In this document: piece after piece, positions 43,038 through 52,125 of the stretch
Layout of the letters: every line of letters starts with the position of its first letter
Position numbering within the stretch: the first letter of the stretch is position 1
From: Paraburkholderia phenoliruptrix
Lineage (GTDB): Bacteria; Pseudomonadota; Gammaproteobacteria; Burkholderiales; Burkholderiaceae
Assembly: GCF_902859825.1 (NCBI RefSeq)
Contig: NZ_CADIKB010000020.1
Location: 54,474 to 118,473, forward strand
Length of the DNA stretch: 64,000 bases
Reading direction: 5' to 3'
Notes under the pieces: generated by a model
The model's database searches: none
Seen by the model: only the letters and a program-made list of their open reading frames with translations
What the model was told of the DNA's origin: nothing
Program-made: the position numbers and the translations under genes

Positions 43038-43963
43038 GCTACACCAACACTCAGCCCGACATGAACCCTGAACTGCCCGTCTTCGTTTCGGCGGGCGACA
43101 TCCTCACCGATCTGGTTCGCACGGGCGCCTCGCAATGGCTGTCGCGTCCTGGCGGCGCCGGCTGGAACGTCGCGCGCTGCGTGGCGCGGCTCGGCCTGCC
43201 GACGGCCTGCGCGGGCTCGCTCGGCGTCGACAATTTCTCCGACGAGCTGTGGGACGCGAGCGTCGCGGCCGGACTCGACATGCGCTTCATGCAGCGTGTC
43301 GAGCGACCGCCTTTGCTGGCGATCGTGCATCGCACGCATCCGCCCGCCTACTTTTTCATGGGCGAGAACAGTGCCGATCTCGCCTTCGATCCGGCGCGTC
43401 TGCCGGCCGGCTGGATAGAGCACGTGAAGTGGGCGCACTTCGGCTGCATCAGCCTCGTGCGGCGGCCGCTCGGCGACACGCTCGCCACACTGGCCGCCGA
43501 GCTGCGTTCGCGCGGCGTGAAGATCAGCTTCGACCCGAACTACCGCAATCTGATGGAGTACGGCTACGAACCCACGCTGCGCAAAATGGCGGCGCTGGCC
43601 GATCTCATCAAGGTCTCCGACGAAGACCTGCGCCTCATCTTCAAGACCGACGACGAAGCTCACGCGCTCGCCCAATTGCGTTCGATGAACCCGCGCGCCA
43701 CCGTCCTCGTCACCCGCGGGCCGGATACCGCGCTGCTGATCGACGGCGCGATGACGGTGGAGGCACGGCCGCCGCGCGTCGAGGTGGTGGACACGGTCGG
43801 CGCGGGCGACGCTTCCATCGGCGGCTTGCTGTTCAGCCTGATGACCGCTTCGCAGCGCGCGTGGCCGGAGCATCTGGCGTTCGCGCTGGCGGCCGGCGCA
43901 GCGGCCTGCCGCCATGCGGGCGCGCACGCGCCGTCGCTCGACGAGGTCGTCGCGCTGTTGTAA
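43034..43963 (+). CDS. PfkB-family carbohydrate kinase (fructokinase-like)
   Basis: 309 residues. The ribokinase-type signatures are GGAGWNVARCVARLG near the N terminus (sugar and nucleotide lid) and DTVGAGDASIGG near the C terminus (catalytic Asp and anion hole). It phosphorylates a sugar; with an AGE isomerase making fructose from mannose upstream, fructose is the likely substrate, yielding fructose-6-phosphate, but this is inference. The start overlaps the isomerase stop by 4 bases. It closes the LacI-AGE-PfkB operon. Confidence 0.92.
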   Translation: MSYTNTQPDMNPELPVFVSAGDILTDLVRTGASQWLSRPGGAGWNVARCVARLGLPTACAGSLGVDNFSDELWDASVAAGLDMRFMQRVERPPLLAIVHRTHPPAYFFMGENSADLAFDPARLPAGWIEHVKWAHFGCISLVRRPLGDTLATLAAELRSRGVKISFDPNYRNLMEYGYEPTLRKMAALADLIKVSDEDLRLIFKTDDEAHALAQLRSMNPRATVLVTRGPDTALLIDGAMTVEARPPRVEVVDTVGAGDASIGGLLFSLMTASQRAWPEHLAFALAAGAAACRHAGAHAPSLDEVVALL

Positions 43964-44103
43964 CGCGAGCGCTTTATGCTGGCGTTGCGGCGCGCACGCG
44001 GGTCGTGCGTGCCGCCAGCGGCCCGTGCGCCGGCCCGCCAGCCGACGCGCGATGGCCGTGCTAGCATGAAAACACCGCAACCTTTGGAACGAGGAGCGAC
44101 GCC

Positions 44104-44334
44104 ATGGAGGACATCACCTACACCAAAGGCATCTACACGGCCACCGCGTCGGTAAGAGAGCTCGATCGGGACACCTGGCAAGGCGTGGTGACACTCGCGC
44201 GCGACGAAGGCGAAGCGAGGCAGGACCAGGAGACCACGGTCTACGAAGTGGAGGCCACCTCGTCCACACCGGGCGAGGCGCTGGAAGAAGCCAAGGCGCT
44301 CGCTCATCGGATACTCGGGGAACTCGAACTCTAG
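44104..44334 (+). CDS. Small protein of unknown function (76 residues)
   Basis: Begins MEDITYTKGIYTATASVREL and is acidic, with an alternating beta-rich first half and a helical C terminus (PGEALEEAKALAHRILGELE). No signal peptide or cysteines. The ribosome site CGAGGAG lies about 8 bp upstream of the ATG, supporting translation. I know no function. It is followed after 65 bp by another small acidic protein of similar layout, so the two may be related in role. Confidence 0.7.
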   Translation: MEDITYTKGIYTATASVRELDRDTWQGVVTLARDEGEARQDQETTVYEVEATSSTPGEALEEAKALAHRILGELEL

Positions 44335-44399
44335 GCTGTGCGTCGCGGCACTCGTGTCTCGCGCGCCGCGCCGCCTGAACGCAATGGTCGGAGGCGATC

Positions 44400-44645
44400 A
44401 TGGTTGAACAGCTCTTCCTCTACGGCGTGTACTCGATTCACGTCCGCCCCATCGAACTCAGCGGCGCGCGCTGGGACGCGGAGTACGAGATCCGGCATCG
44501 CGAGAAAGCAGTCAAGCCGTGGACCACGGTCGGCGGCGACGAAGGTTACGGCGACGAAGCCGAGGCGATTGCCGCGGCCCATCAGCAGGCCGTCGACGAC
44601 ATCGAGCACGGCGCCGGCATCCCGAAGCCGCGCGCATTTCCCTGA
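44400..44645 (+). CDS. Small protein of unknown function (81 residues)
   Basis: Begins MVEQLFLYGVYSIHVRPIEL. The first half is beta-rich with aromatic residues (RWDAEYEIRHREKAVKPWTT) and the second half a helix (EAEAIAAAHQQAVDDIEHG). GGAGG precedes the ATG by 5-6 bp. It resembles its upstream neighbour in size and beta-then-helix pattern but not clearly in sequence. Function unknown. A potassium channel gene follows 96 bp downstream. Confidence 0.72.
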   Translation: MVEQLFLYGVYSIHVRPIELSGARWDAEYEIRHREKAVKPWTTVGGDEGYGDEAEAIAAAHQQAVDDIEHGAGIPKPRAFP

Positions 44646-44741
44646 AACACTGCTCGCAGGTCGCAAGGCAGGAGCCACGGCCGCGTTCGGCGAGCAACGC
44701 GCCGTGCTACGCTTGCGCCGTTTTTATTCCATGAGCACGCG

Positions 44742-45701
44742 ATGGCAACTGAACCGACCGACCGTTTTCCCGGCATCGGCGACGCTGAAAGCAGCGCGCA
44801 GAAACGCCGCATGCGCGGCAGCCGCGAACTGCGTCTCGACGATCGGGTAGTCATTGCGCACGGCATGCCGACGCCGTTCTGGCAGGACCTCTACCACCGT
44901 GCGCTGGACGTCCGCTGGCCGACTTTCTTTGTCTCGCTCGCGGTGCTGTTCATTCTGCTCAATACCACCTTCGCCACGCTTTATATGCTCGGCGACGCAC
45001 CCATTGCCAATCAGTATCCGCCTGGCTTCGGCGGCGCGTTTTTCTTCAGCGTCGAAACGCTCGCCACCGTCGGTTACGGCGATATGCATCCGCAAACGGT
45101 CTACGCGCATTCAATCGCGACGCTGGAAATATTCGTCGGGATGTCGGGCATTGCGTTGGCAACGGGGCTGATTTTCGCGCGCTTCTCGCGTCCGCACGCC
45201 AAGATCATGTTCGCGCGCTACGCGATCATCCGGCCGCTCGACGGCCGCATGACGCTGATGGTGCGTTCCGCCAACGGACGTCAGAACGTGATCGCCGAAG
45301 CGCGTGCGCGGCTGCGCATCCTGCGGCGCGAAACCACGGCGGAAGGCTACACGCTGCGCCGGCTTCACGACCTGACGCTCGTGCGCGACCAGCATCCGGT
45401 CTTCAAACTCGGCTGGACGGTCATGCATGTGATCGACGAAACGAGTCCGCTCTTCGGCGAAACGGCTGAAACGCTCAAGGCGCGCGACACATCGTTGCTG
45501 CTCACGCTTGAAGGCGTCGACGAATCGACGTCGCAAACCATGCAGGCGCGCCACATGTGGTCGTGCGACCAGATCTACTGGCACCACCGTTTCGTCGACA
45601 TCATGAGCGAGCAGGACGACGTGAGCCATATCGACTATGCGCATTTTCACGAGATCGTGCCGCTCGACGAAGCGCCTGTCGGCGCGAGTGTTCGTCCATA
45701 A
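44742..45701 (+). CDS. Inward-rectifier-type potassium channel (KirBac)
   Basis: 319 residues with Kir layout: cytoplasmic N terminus with slide helix (around PFWQDLYHRALD, 45-56), TM1 (about 61-83), a pore helix and selectivity filter TVGYG at 109-113 followed by DM, TM2 (about 123-147) and a C-terminal immunoglobulin-like cytoplasmic domain (AKIMFARYAIIRPLDGRMTL onward). This is the KirBac1.1 architecture first described in Burkholderia pseudomallei. It conducts K+ through the inner membrane. No associated regulators are visible; the two small proteins upstream have the same orientation. Confidence 0.95.
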   Translation: MATEPTDRFPGIGDAESSAQKRRMRGSRELRLDDRVVIAHGMPTPFWQDLYHRALDVRWPTFFVSLAVLFILLNTTFATLYMLGDAPIANQYPPGFGGAFFFSVETLATVGYGDMHPQTVYAHSIATLEIFVGMSGIALATGLIFARFSRPHAKIMFARYAIIRPLDGRMTLMVRSANGRQNVIAEARARLRILRRETTAEGYTLRRLHDLTLVRDQHPVFKLGWTVMHVIDETSPLFGETAETLKARDTSLLLTLEGVDESTSQTMQARHMWSCDQIYWHHRFVDIMSEQDDVSHIDYAHFHEIVPLDEAPVGASVRP

Positions 45702-45970
45702 AGGCACCAAGGCGGCGAAGGCGGGCGGCCCCAGCGTCGCTTGCCGCTGTGCTGCAGGACACCCAGGGCATACCCGAATTCGCCCTTCACGTGGCATATC
45801 TATCTCAAAAGCACGGGAAAACGCGCCGCTCTTCGCGCCCATTCGCGCTGCCGTCGGCAAAGTAGAAAAAATCCACTCTGATCGGCGCTAAAAAATAGAG
45901 TCTCTTTCGCTGCGCGACTTTCGCGGTCCCCACCCTCGCGCGCCGAATGCCCAATTACGGAGACTCACCC

Positions 45971-48900
45971 ATGACCGCTCGCCTGCCCATCGACGGCACG
46001 CCCGCTCTCGCCGACTACAAGCTGTCCGACAATCTCACCGCCACGCGCGGGCGCATCTTCCTGACCGGCACGCAGGCGCTGGTGCGGCTCGCGCTCATGC
46101 AGCGCGCGCTCGACAAGGCGCGCGGCATGAACACCGCGGGCTTTATCAGCGGCTATCGCGGTTCGCCGCTCGGCATGGTCGATCAGCAATTGTGGAAGGC
46201 GAAGAAGCTGCTCGACGCGAGCGACGTGCGGTTTCTGCCCGCCATCAACGAAGAACTCGGCGGCACCGCCGTGCTCGGCACGCAGCGCGTGGAAGCAGAC
46301 CCGGAGCGCACCGTCGAAGGCGTGTTCGCGATGTGGTACGGCAAGGGCCCGGGCGTGGACCGCGCGGGCGACGCGCTCAAGCACGGCAATGCGTACGGCT
46401 CGTCGCCGCACGGCGGCGTGCTGGTCGTAGCCGGCGACGACCACGGCTGCGTGTCGTCGTCGATGCCGCATCAAAGCGACTTCGCGATGATGGCCTGGCA
46501 CATGCCGGTGGTAAATCCATCGAATATCGCGGACATGCTCGAATTCGGACTATACGGCTGGGCGCTGTCGCGCTTCTCGGGCGCATGGGTCGGCTACAAG
46601 GCGATTTCCGAAACCGTCGAATCCGGCTCGACCGTCGACCTCGACGCGCTGCGCACCGACTGGACCGCGCCCGAAGATTTCGTCGCGCCGGCGGGCGGCC
46701 TGCATAACCGCTGGCCCGATCTGCCGAGCCTCACCATCGAAGCGCGGATGCACGCCAAGCTCGACGCGGTGCGCCACTTTGCAAGAACCAACAGCATCGA
46801 CAAATGGATCGCGCCGAGTCCGCAGGCGAATGTCGGCATCGTCACGTGCGGCAAGGCGCATCTGGATCTGATGGAAACGCTGCGCCGCCTCGATCTGACC
46901 GTCGCGGACCTCGACGCGGCCGGCGTGCGCATCTACAAGGTCGGCCTGTCGTTCCCACTTGAAATGACGCGCATCGACACGTTCGTCGCCGGCCTCTCCG
47001 AAGTGCTGGTGATCGAGGAGAAAGGTCCCGTCATCGAGCAGCAGATCAAGGACTATCTGTACAACCGCGCAGAAGGCGCGCGCCCCGTCGTGATCGGCAA
47101 GCATGCAGAAGACGGCAGCATGCTGCTCTCGTCGCTCGGCGAATTGCGGCCCTCGCGCATTCTGCCCGTGTTCGCCAACTGGCTCGCGAAGCACAAGCCC
47201 GCGCTCGATCGCCGCGAACGCGTGGTCGATCTCGTCGCGCCGCAAATTCTCTCCAATGCCGCCGACAGCGTGAAGCGCACGCCGTATTTCTGCTCGGGCT
47301 GTCCGCACAACACATCGACCAAAGTGCCTGAAGGATCAATCGCGCAGGCGGGCATAGGCTGCCACTTCATGGCTTCATGGATGGAGCGCGACACCACCGG
47401 CCTCATTCAGATGGGTGGCGAAGGCGTGGACTGGGCCTCGCATTCGATGTTCACGAAAACGCGCCACGTGTTCCAGAATCTCGGCGACGGCACCTACTTT
47501 CATTCGGGCATTCTCGCGATCCGCCAGGCGGTCGCCGCGAAGGCCACGATCACCTACAAGATCCTCTATAACGATGCGGTTGCGATGACGGGCGGCCAGC
47601 CCGTCGACGGCAGCATTTCGGTGCCGCAAATTGCGCGTCAGGTGGAAGCCGAAGGCGTGTCGCGCTTCGTCGTGGTCAGCGACGAGCCCGAGAAATACGA
47701 CGGCCATCACGATCTGTTTCCGAAGGGCACCACCTTCCATCACCGCAGCGAACTCGACACCGTGCAGCGCGAGTTGCGCGACACGGACGGCGTGACCGTG
47801 CTCATCTACGACCAGACGTGCGCGGCGGAAAAGCGCCGTCGCCGGAAAAAGGGCGAATTTCCCGATCCGGACAAGCGCCTCTTTATCAACGAGGAAGTCT
47901 GCGAAGGTTGCGGCGATTGCGGCGTGCAGTCCAATTGTTTGTCGGTGGAGCCGGTCGAAACGGCGCTCGGGCGCAAGCGTCGCATCGATCAGTCGTCGTG
48001 CAACAAGGACTATTCGTGCGTGAACGGCTTCTGCCCGAGCTTCGTGACGGTGGAAGGCGGCAAGCTGAAGAAAGCCGCGGGCGTCGCATTCGACCCGCAA
48101 GCCCTGGCCAAACGCGTCAACGCATTGCGGCTGCCCGCAACGCATCTGGACGCCGCGCCGTACGACATTCTGGTGACGGGTGTCGGAGGCACCGGCGTCG
48201 TGACGGTCGGCGCATTGATCAGCATGGCCGCGCATCTGGAAGGCAAGAGCGCGTCGGTGCTCGATTTCATGGGCTTCGCGCAAAAAGGCGGCTCGGTGCT
48301 GTCGTTCGTGCGCTTCGCCGCGCGCGACGAATGGCTCAATCAGGTGCGTATCGACACGCAACAAGCGGACGTGCTGCTCGCCTGCGACATGGTGGTCGGC
48401 GCGAGCGCCGATGCTTTGCAGACGGTACGTCATGGCCGCACGCGCATCGTCGTCAACACACATGCGATTCCGAATGCGACCTTTGTGACGAACCCGGACG
48501 CGACGCTGCACGCCGACGCGTTGATCGACAAGATGCGCCACGCCGCCGGCGCGGAGCGTCTGTCGAGGTGCGACGCCCAGGCGCTCGCCACGCGTTTTCT
48601 CGGCGACACGATCGGCGCAAACATTCTGATGCTGGGCTTCGCGTGGCAATTGGGTCTCGTGCCCGTGTCGTTCGGCGCGCTGATGCGGGCCATCGAGCTG
48701 AACAATGTCGCAGTGCAGATGAATCAACTGGCGTTCTCCATCGGCCGGCTCGCTGCCGAAGATCCCGCCGCGCTGGAATCGCTGTGGCAGGCGCGGCACG
48801 CAGTAAAGCCAGGTGTGCGTGTCGATACGCTCGACGAACTGATCGCCCATCGCGAGGGCCGTCTGCAAACTTACGGCGGCGCGAGCTATGTGAAGCGTTA

Positions 48901-49558
48901 TCGCGCGCTCGTCGATGCCGCGCGCCGCGCCGAGCATGCCGTCGACGCACACAGCGAGCGTCTGACGCGCGCGGTGGCGACCACGTTCTATCGTCTGCTC
49001 GCAGTGAAGGACGAGTACGAAGTGGCGCGCCTGCATACGGACGCCGCGTTCCGCGAAGCACTCGAGGCGCAGTTCGAAGGTGTCGCGGGCAAGGACTTCG
49101 GCATCACATTCAATCTCGCGCCGCCGACACTTGCCCGCGCACACGAGGGCGCGCATCCGACGAAGAAAACCTTCGGCCAATGGCTGTGGCCGGTGCTCGG
49201 CGTACTCGCCAGAGCGCGCGGGCTGCGCGGCACGATGCTCGATCCGTTCGGCCGCACGCTCGAACGCAAGATGGAGCGCCAACTCGCCGACGACTACGAA
49301 ACCACGCTGCAGCGCGCGCTCGCGAAGCTCGACGCGGGCAATCTCGAAGATGTCGCGAAGCTCGCCGACCTGCATGCACGCGTGCGCGGGTATGGGCATA
49401 TGAAGCTCGCGAATCTGGCGGGCGTGAAGCGCAGCGAGCGCGATCTTGCCGCGCGCTTGCAGATCGAAGCGGCGACGAGTGAGTCGGTGAAGAAGTCGCT
49501 GGAGGAAGTGAAAGGCGCCGGGCAGTTGCGCGGCATTCCGGTGGTGGTCGCGAAATAA
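45971..49558 (+). CDS. Fused indolepyruvate ferredoxin oxidoreductase family protein
   Basis: 1195 residues combining alpha and gamma subunits of a 2-oxoacid:ferredoxin oxidoreductase. In order: a TPP-linked N-terminal domain with GYRGSPLGMV (61-70), a second TPP-binding domain with FCSGCPHNTSTKVPEGS and MTGGQPVDGSIS, a 4Fe-4S cysteine cluster (CEGCGDCGVQSNC), and a gamma domain with GVGGTGVVTVGALI, then a C-terminal DUF6537-like helical region. It decarboxylates aryl-2-oxo acids such as indolepyruvate to aryl-CoA. Start at 45971 with GGAG upstream, rather than an ATG 24 bp earlier. Stand-alone gene with a strong terminator. Confidence 0.95.
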   Translation: MTARLPIDGTPALADYKLSDNLTATRGRIFLTGTQALVRLALMQRALDKARGMNTAGFISGYRGSPLGMVDQQLWKAKKLLDASDVRFLPAINEELGGTAVLGTQRVEADPERTVEGVFAMWYGKGPGVDRAGDALKHGNAYGSSPHGGVLVVAGDDHGCVSSSMPHQSDFAMMAWHMPVVNPSNIADMLEFGLYGWALSRFSGAWVGYKAISETVESGSTVDLDALRTDWTAPEDFVAPAGGLHNRWPDLPSLTIEARMHAKLDAVRHFARTNSIDKWIAPSPQANVGIVTCGKAHLDLMETLRRLDLTVADLDAAGVRIYKVGLSFPLEMTRIDTFVAGLSEVLVIEEKGPVIEQQIKDYLYNRAEGARPVVIGKHAEDGSMLLSSLGELRPSRILPVFANWLAKHKPALDRRERVVDLVAPQILSNAADSVKRTPYFCSGCPHNTSTKVPEGSIAQAGIGCHFMASWMERDTTGLIQMGGEGVDWASHSMFTKTRHVFQNLGDGTYFHSGILAIRQAVAAKATITYKILYNDAVAMTGGQPVDGSISVPQIARQVEAEGVSRFVVVSDEPEKYDGHHDLFPKGTTFHHRSELDTVQRELRDTDGVTVLIYDQTCAAEKRRRRKKGEFPDPDKRLFINEEVCEGCGDCGVQSNCLSVEPVETALGRKRRIDQSSCNKDYSCVNGFCPSFVTVEGGKLKKAAGVAFDPQALAKRVNALRLPATHLDAAPYDILVTGVGGTGVVTVGALISMAAHLEGKSASVLDFMGFAQKGGSVLSFVRFAARDEWLNQVRIDTQQADVLLACDMVVGASADALQTVRHGRTRIVVNTHAIPNATFVTNPDATLHADALIDKMRHAAGAERLSRCDAQALATRFLGDTIGANILMLGFAWQLGLVPVSFGALMRAIELNNVAVQMNQLAFSIGRLAAEDPAALESLWQARHAVKPGVRVDTLDELIAHREGRLQTYGGASYVKRYRALVDAARRAEHAVDAHSERLTRAVATTFYRLLAVKDEYEVARLHTDAAFREALEAQFEGVAGKDFGITFNLAPPTLARAHEGAHPTKKTFGQWLWPVLGVLARARGLRGTMLDPFGRTLERKMERQLADDYETTLQRALAKLDAGNLEDVAKLADLHARVRGYGHMKLANLAGVKRSERDLAARLQIEAATSESVKKSLEEVKGAGQLRGIPVVVAK

Positions 49559-49595
49559 GCGCCAGTGCGCTTCTAACGCCTGCTGCATGAAGGGC

Positions 49596-49636
49596 AAAGC
49601 CGCTTCGTGTGCAAACATGAAGCGGCTTTTTATTTG
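49596..49636 (+). terminator. Rho-independent terminator after the indolepyruvate oxidoreductase gene
   Basis: AAAGCCGCTTC (49596-49606) and GAAGCGGCTTT (49619-49629) form an 11-bp stem with a 12-base loop, then TTTATTT. On the minus strand the stem is preceded by A-rich sequence, so it may also stop the convergent cutC transcript. Confidence 0.93.
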
Positions 49637-49645
49637 CCTTGGCGT

Positions 49646-50341
49646 TTATTGCGCGTTCAGCTGCGCCCTGACTCGCGCCACCTTGTCGATGTCGATCAGT
49701 GCAAGCCCGTTGCCGCCCACGCGTACGCCCGAACCGAAATGCACCGCTTGAACTTGCGTCCGGTTCACAAAACCGGCCACTGCGTCGACGGTCAGACCCG
49801 CGCCTGCCAGCAATGTGCAGTGCGAACCCGACGCCTCGCGCACCAGGTCGCGAATCGTCGCTTCGGCATCCAGCACCGACGGCTTTCCGCCTGAGGTCAG
49901 CACATTCGTCACGGCATCGAAACGGAGCAGCACGTCCAACGCTCTGCGCTGATCGCGCACTTCGTCGAATGCACGATGGAAGGTGATGGCGAGGCCCTCC
50001 GCAGCGTCGATCGCGCGCGCGAGCTGTTCGCGGTTAATCTCGCCCTGCGCGTTCAGCATGCCGATCACCACGCCGTTCGCTCCTGCGGCTTTGACGGCCC
50101 GGACGTCGCGCAACATCACCGCATGATCGTCGGCGTCGTAGACGAACGAACGGCTGTGAGGACGCACGATCACATTGACAGGAATACTGACCGTCTCGAC
50201 GACGGCTTCGATCAGGCCGAGGCTCGGCGTGAGCCCGCCCTCGCCCATCGCGGTGATGAGTTCGAGACGGTCGGCGCCCGCCTGCGCGGCGAGCCGCGCG
50301 TCGGCAACGGTGGTGGCAATGACTTCAAGCAGAACGGACAT
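49646..50341 (-). CDS. cutC: Copper homeostasis protein CutC
   Basis: 231 residues, a TIM-barrel of the CutC family beginning MSVLLEVIATTVADARLAAQ, then GADRLELITAMGEGGLTPSLGL, the family signature. The C-terminal half contains FHRAFDEVRDQRRALDVLL and GAGLTVDAVAGFVN. The role in copper handling rests on old genetic data and is debated. The ATG at 50341 matches the conserved start; an upstream in-frame ATG at 50371 sits 5 bp after the stop of the EAL gene. It is transcribed from the same strand as that gene, likely as its operon partner. Confidence 0.92.
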   Translation of the reverse strand: MSVLLEVIATTVADARLAAQAGADRLELITAMGEGGLTPSLGLIEAVVETVSIPVNVIVRPHSRSFVYDADDHAVMLRDVRAVKAAGANGVVIGMLNAQGEINREQLARAIDAAEGLAITFHRAFDEVRDQRRALDVLLRFDAVTNVLTSGGKPSVLDAEATIRDLVREASGSHCTLLAGAGLTVDAVAGFVNRTQVQAVHFGSGVRVGGNGLALIDIDKVARVRAQLNAQ

Positions 50342-50375
50342 GAGCGCAACGGGTGTCGTAAAAAACGACATGATG

Positions 50376-51653
50376 TCAGATGCGCGGTTCCTCCACCCAG
50401 TCGATATCGCCGCAGAGCACGCAAGTCTTGTCGCCGACGCGCGTCGCCACCGACAAGGTCACGCATGGCAGCGCTTCGTTGATCGACAGATACGGACGTG
50501 TCACGTGCACACGTTCCGGTGCATTGATCGCATCGCGAAAGTACGGACGACGCAGCCAGTTTGCGCCTTGCGCGTCGGCGAGCGGCAGAAAGCGCGTCTC
50601 GTGCGCCGCGCGGTCGGCGCGCAGCACGACGTTGCGGCCCGCCTGCCGCCCTTTGGCGTCGAGCAGAAAGCAGCGCGCGGCGTGGTCGAGCCCGAGAAAA
50701 TTCCAGCACACTTCGTCGAGCGGCTCGCCGGCCGCAAGCCGCTCCGCCGCGCGTTCGAAGGCGCGCAAATAGGGCGCGAGGCGGCTCGCGTTGCGGCGCT
50801 CGCGCGCTTCGGTCTGATCGCGGTAGCGCTCGGTGAGCTCGCCGATGCACGTGGCGGCATGCGTCGCATCGGCCGCGCCCGGGCTCGGACGTCCAAAGAA
50901 AAAGCCCTGCACGAAGTCGGCGTTGCAGGCGAGCGCCATCTGCGCTTCATGCTCGGTTTCCACGCCTTCGATCAGCACAAGCTTGCCGGCTTCGTGCAGC
51001 AACGCGACGAGGCCCGGCAGGATCGTCGCCATGTCCGCGCGATGCGCCGCGTGCGACAGCATGATGCGGTCGAGCTTCACGATATCCGGGTTCAGTTGCC
51101 AGATCCGCTCGACGTTGGAGTGCCCAGCGCCGAAGTCGTCGAGCGCGATCAGAAAGCCGCGCTCGCGGAATTGACGCACGGCATCTGCGAGACGTTCGAG
51201 GTCCTCCGCGCGGTGCTCCAGCACCTCGAGCACGATGCGCCGCGGCGGCAAGCCGACGCGCCTGAGCGTCGCCAGCAGCGCGGCGGACAGATACGGATCG
51301 GTGAGCGCGCCCGGATGTACGTTGAGGAACAGCCACTCGCGCTCGGCGCCGAGCACCTTGAAGTTTTCCAGATGCAGCGTTTGCGCGAGCCGGTCCAGTT
51401 GCAATACGTCGCCGATACGCGCGGCCTCGCCGAACACGTCGAGCGGCGACACCGGCCGGTCGAGCATGTCATGGGCGCGCAGCAGGCCTTCATAGCCGAC
51501 AGCCCGCATATGCGACAGGCTGAAGATAGGTTGAAACACGCTCGTCAGCGTCAGCTCGCCATGCTGCACCGAAAAGCGTTCGAGGCCCGACGTCACTTCG
51601 ACGTCGAAGCCGTGGGGCGCGGTGGCCGTCCTTTCCTGTTGCGCAATCGTCAT
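50376..51653 (-). CDS. EAL-domain c-di-GMP phosphodiesterase-like protein
   Basis: 425 residues. The EAL domain (about residues 25-275) shows EGL at 55-57, LIALDDFGAGHSN, DIVKLDR and IEGVETEHEA, so metal and catalytic residues are mostly present. The C-terminal ~130 residues resemble the PAS-like YkuI_C domain found behind EAL (YLRAFERAAERLAAG, then FLLDAKGRQAGRNVV), probably ligand sensing. No signal peptide or membrane segment. It likely hydrolyses or senses c-di-GMP. The downstream cutC begins 35 bp or less after its stop on the same strand, so the pair may be co-transcribed. Confidence 0.9.
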   Translation of the reverse strand: MTIAQQERTATAPHGFDVEVTSGLERFSVQHGELTLTSVFQPIFSLSHMRAVGYEGLLRAHDMLDRPVSPLDVFGEAARIGDVLQLDRLAQTLHLENFKVLGAEREWLFLNVHPGALTDPYLSAALLATLRRVGLPPRRIVLEVLEHRAEDLERLADAVRQFRERGFLIALDDFGAGHSNVERIWQLNPDIVKLDRIMLSHAAHRADMATILPGLVALLHEAGKLVLIEGVETEHEAQMALACNADFVQGFFFGRPSPGAADATHAATCIGELTERYRDQTEARERRNASRLAPYLRAFERAAERLAAGEPLDEVCWNFLGLDHAARCFLLDAKGRQAGRNVVLRADRAAHETRFLPLADAQGANWLRRPYFRDAINAPERVHVTRPYLSINEALPCVTLSVATRVGDKTCVLCGDIDWVEEPRI

Positions 51654-52125
51654 GCAGTCCTCTCACGCGAGAGCCGGGCCGGTCCGAACGCGGATGCGTA
51701 CAACCCACGGCGCCATTGCTCCAAAATGTGCGTCATCGATATGGCTTAAGCAAGCTCCATGCGCACGCTTGCGCACATAGCGATGTAACTCGCGTGAAAG
51801 AGTGCACCGGCGATATGGCGTGTGCGCCACGCGTGGGCGCACGCGCACCGTTGGAGTGCAGGAGGCGCGGCGGCGCTGGATGCGGGGTGGGTTGGTGGCT
51901 TGGCAGGCGCGCGGCGCGACTGGCGGCTTCACTGCGTGAGCCGGCATCACGCGCTAAACTCGCGGTCTACGCCCCGCGCTCGAGCTTCGTCGCCCGGCCT
52001 CCTGGTTCGTGTTATCCACGGCGGTGCGCGTCATGCCGCGCGCGGCTCAGCCGGCACGGCCGGCGAATCGCTCGTGCGCCCCCCGCCCAACCTTTGCATC
52101 GTCGCCCTCCGCCAACCTCGCTCCG
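51654..52125. other. Divergent intergenic region between the EAL gene and the antiporter gene
   Basis: About 470 bp without a recognisable gene. Short frames on both strands lack ribosome sites. A GGCTTAAGC-like dyad lies near 51743. Promoters for both flanking genes must be here, but no clear -35/-10 pair is visible. Confidence 0.55.

Noticed and set aside
47375..49618. Very long antisense frame opposite the indolepyruvate oxidoreductase gene
   Set aside because: High GC3 removes stop codons from the opposite strand; the product is His/Arg-rich and unlike any protein family. The same applies to antisense frames opposite the dppA-like, aceK and EAL-CBS-GGDEF genes.
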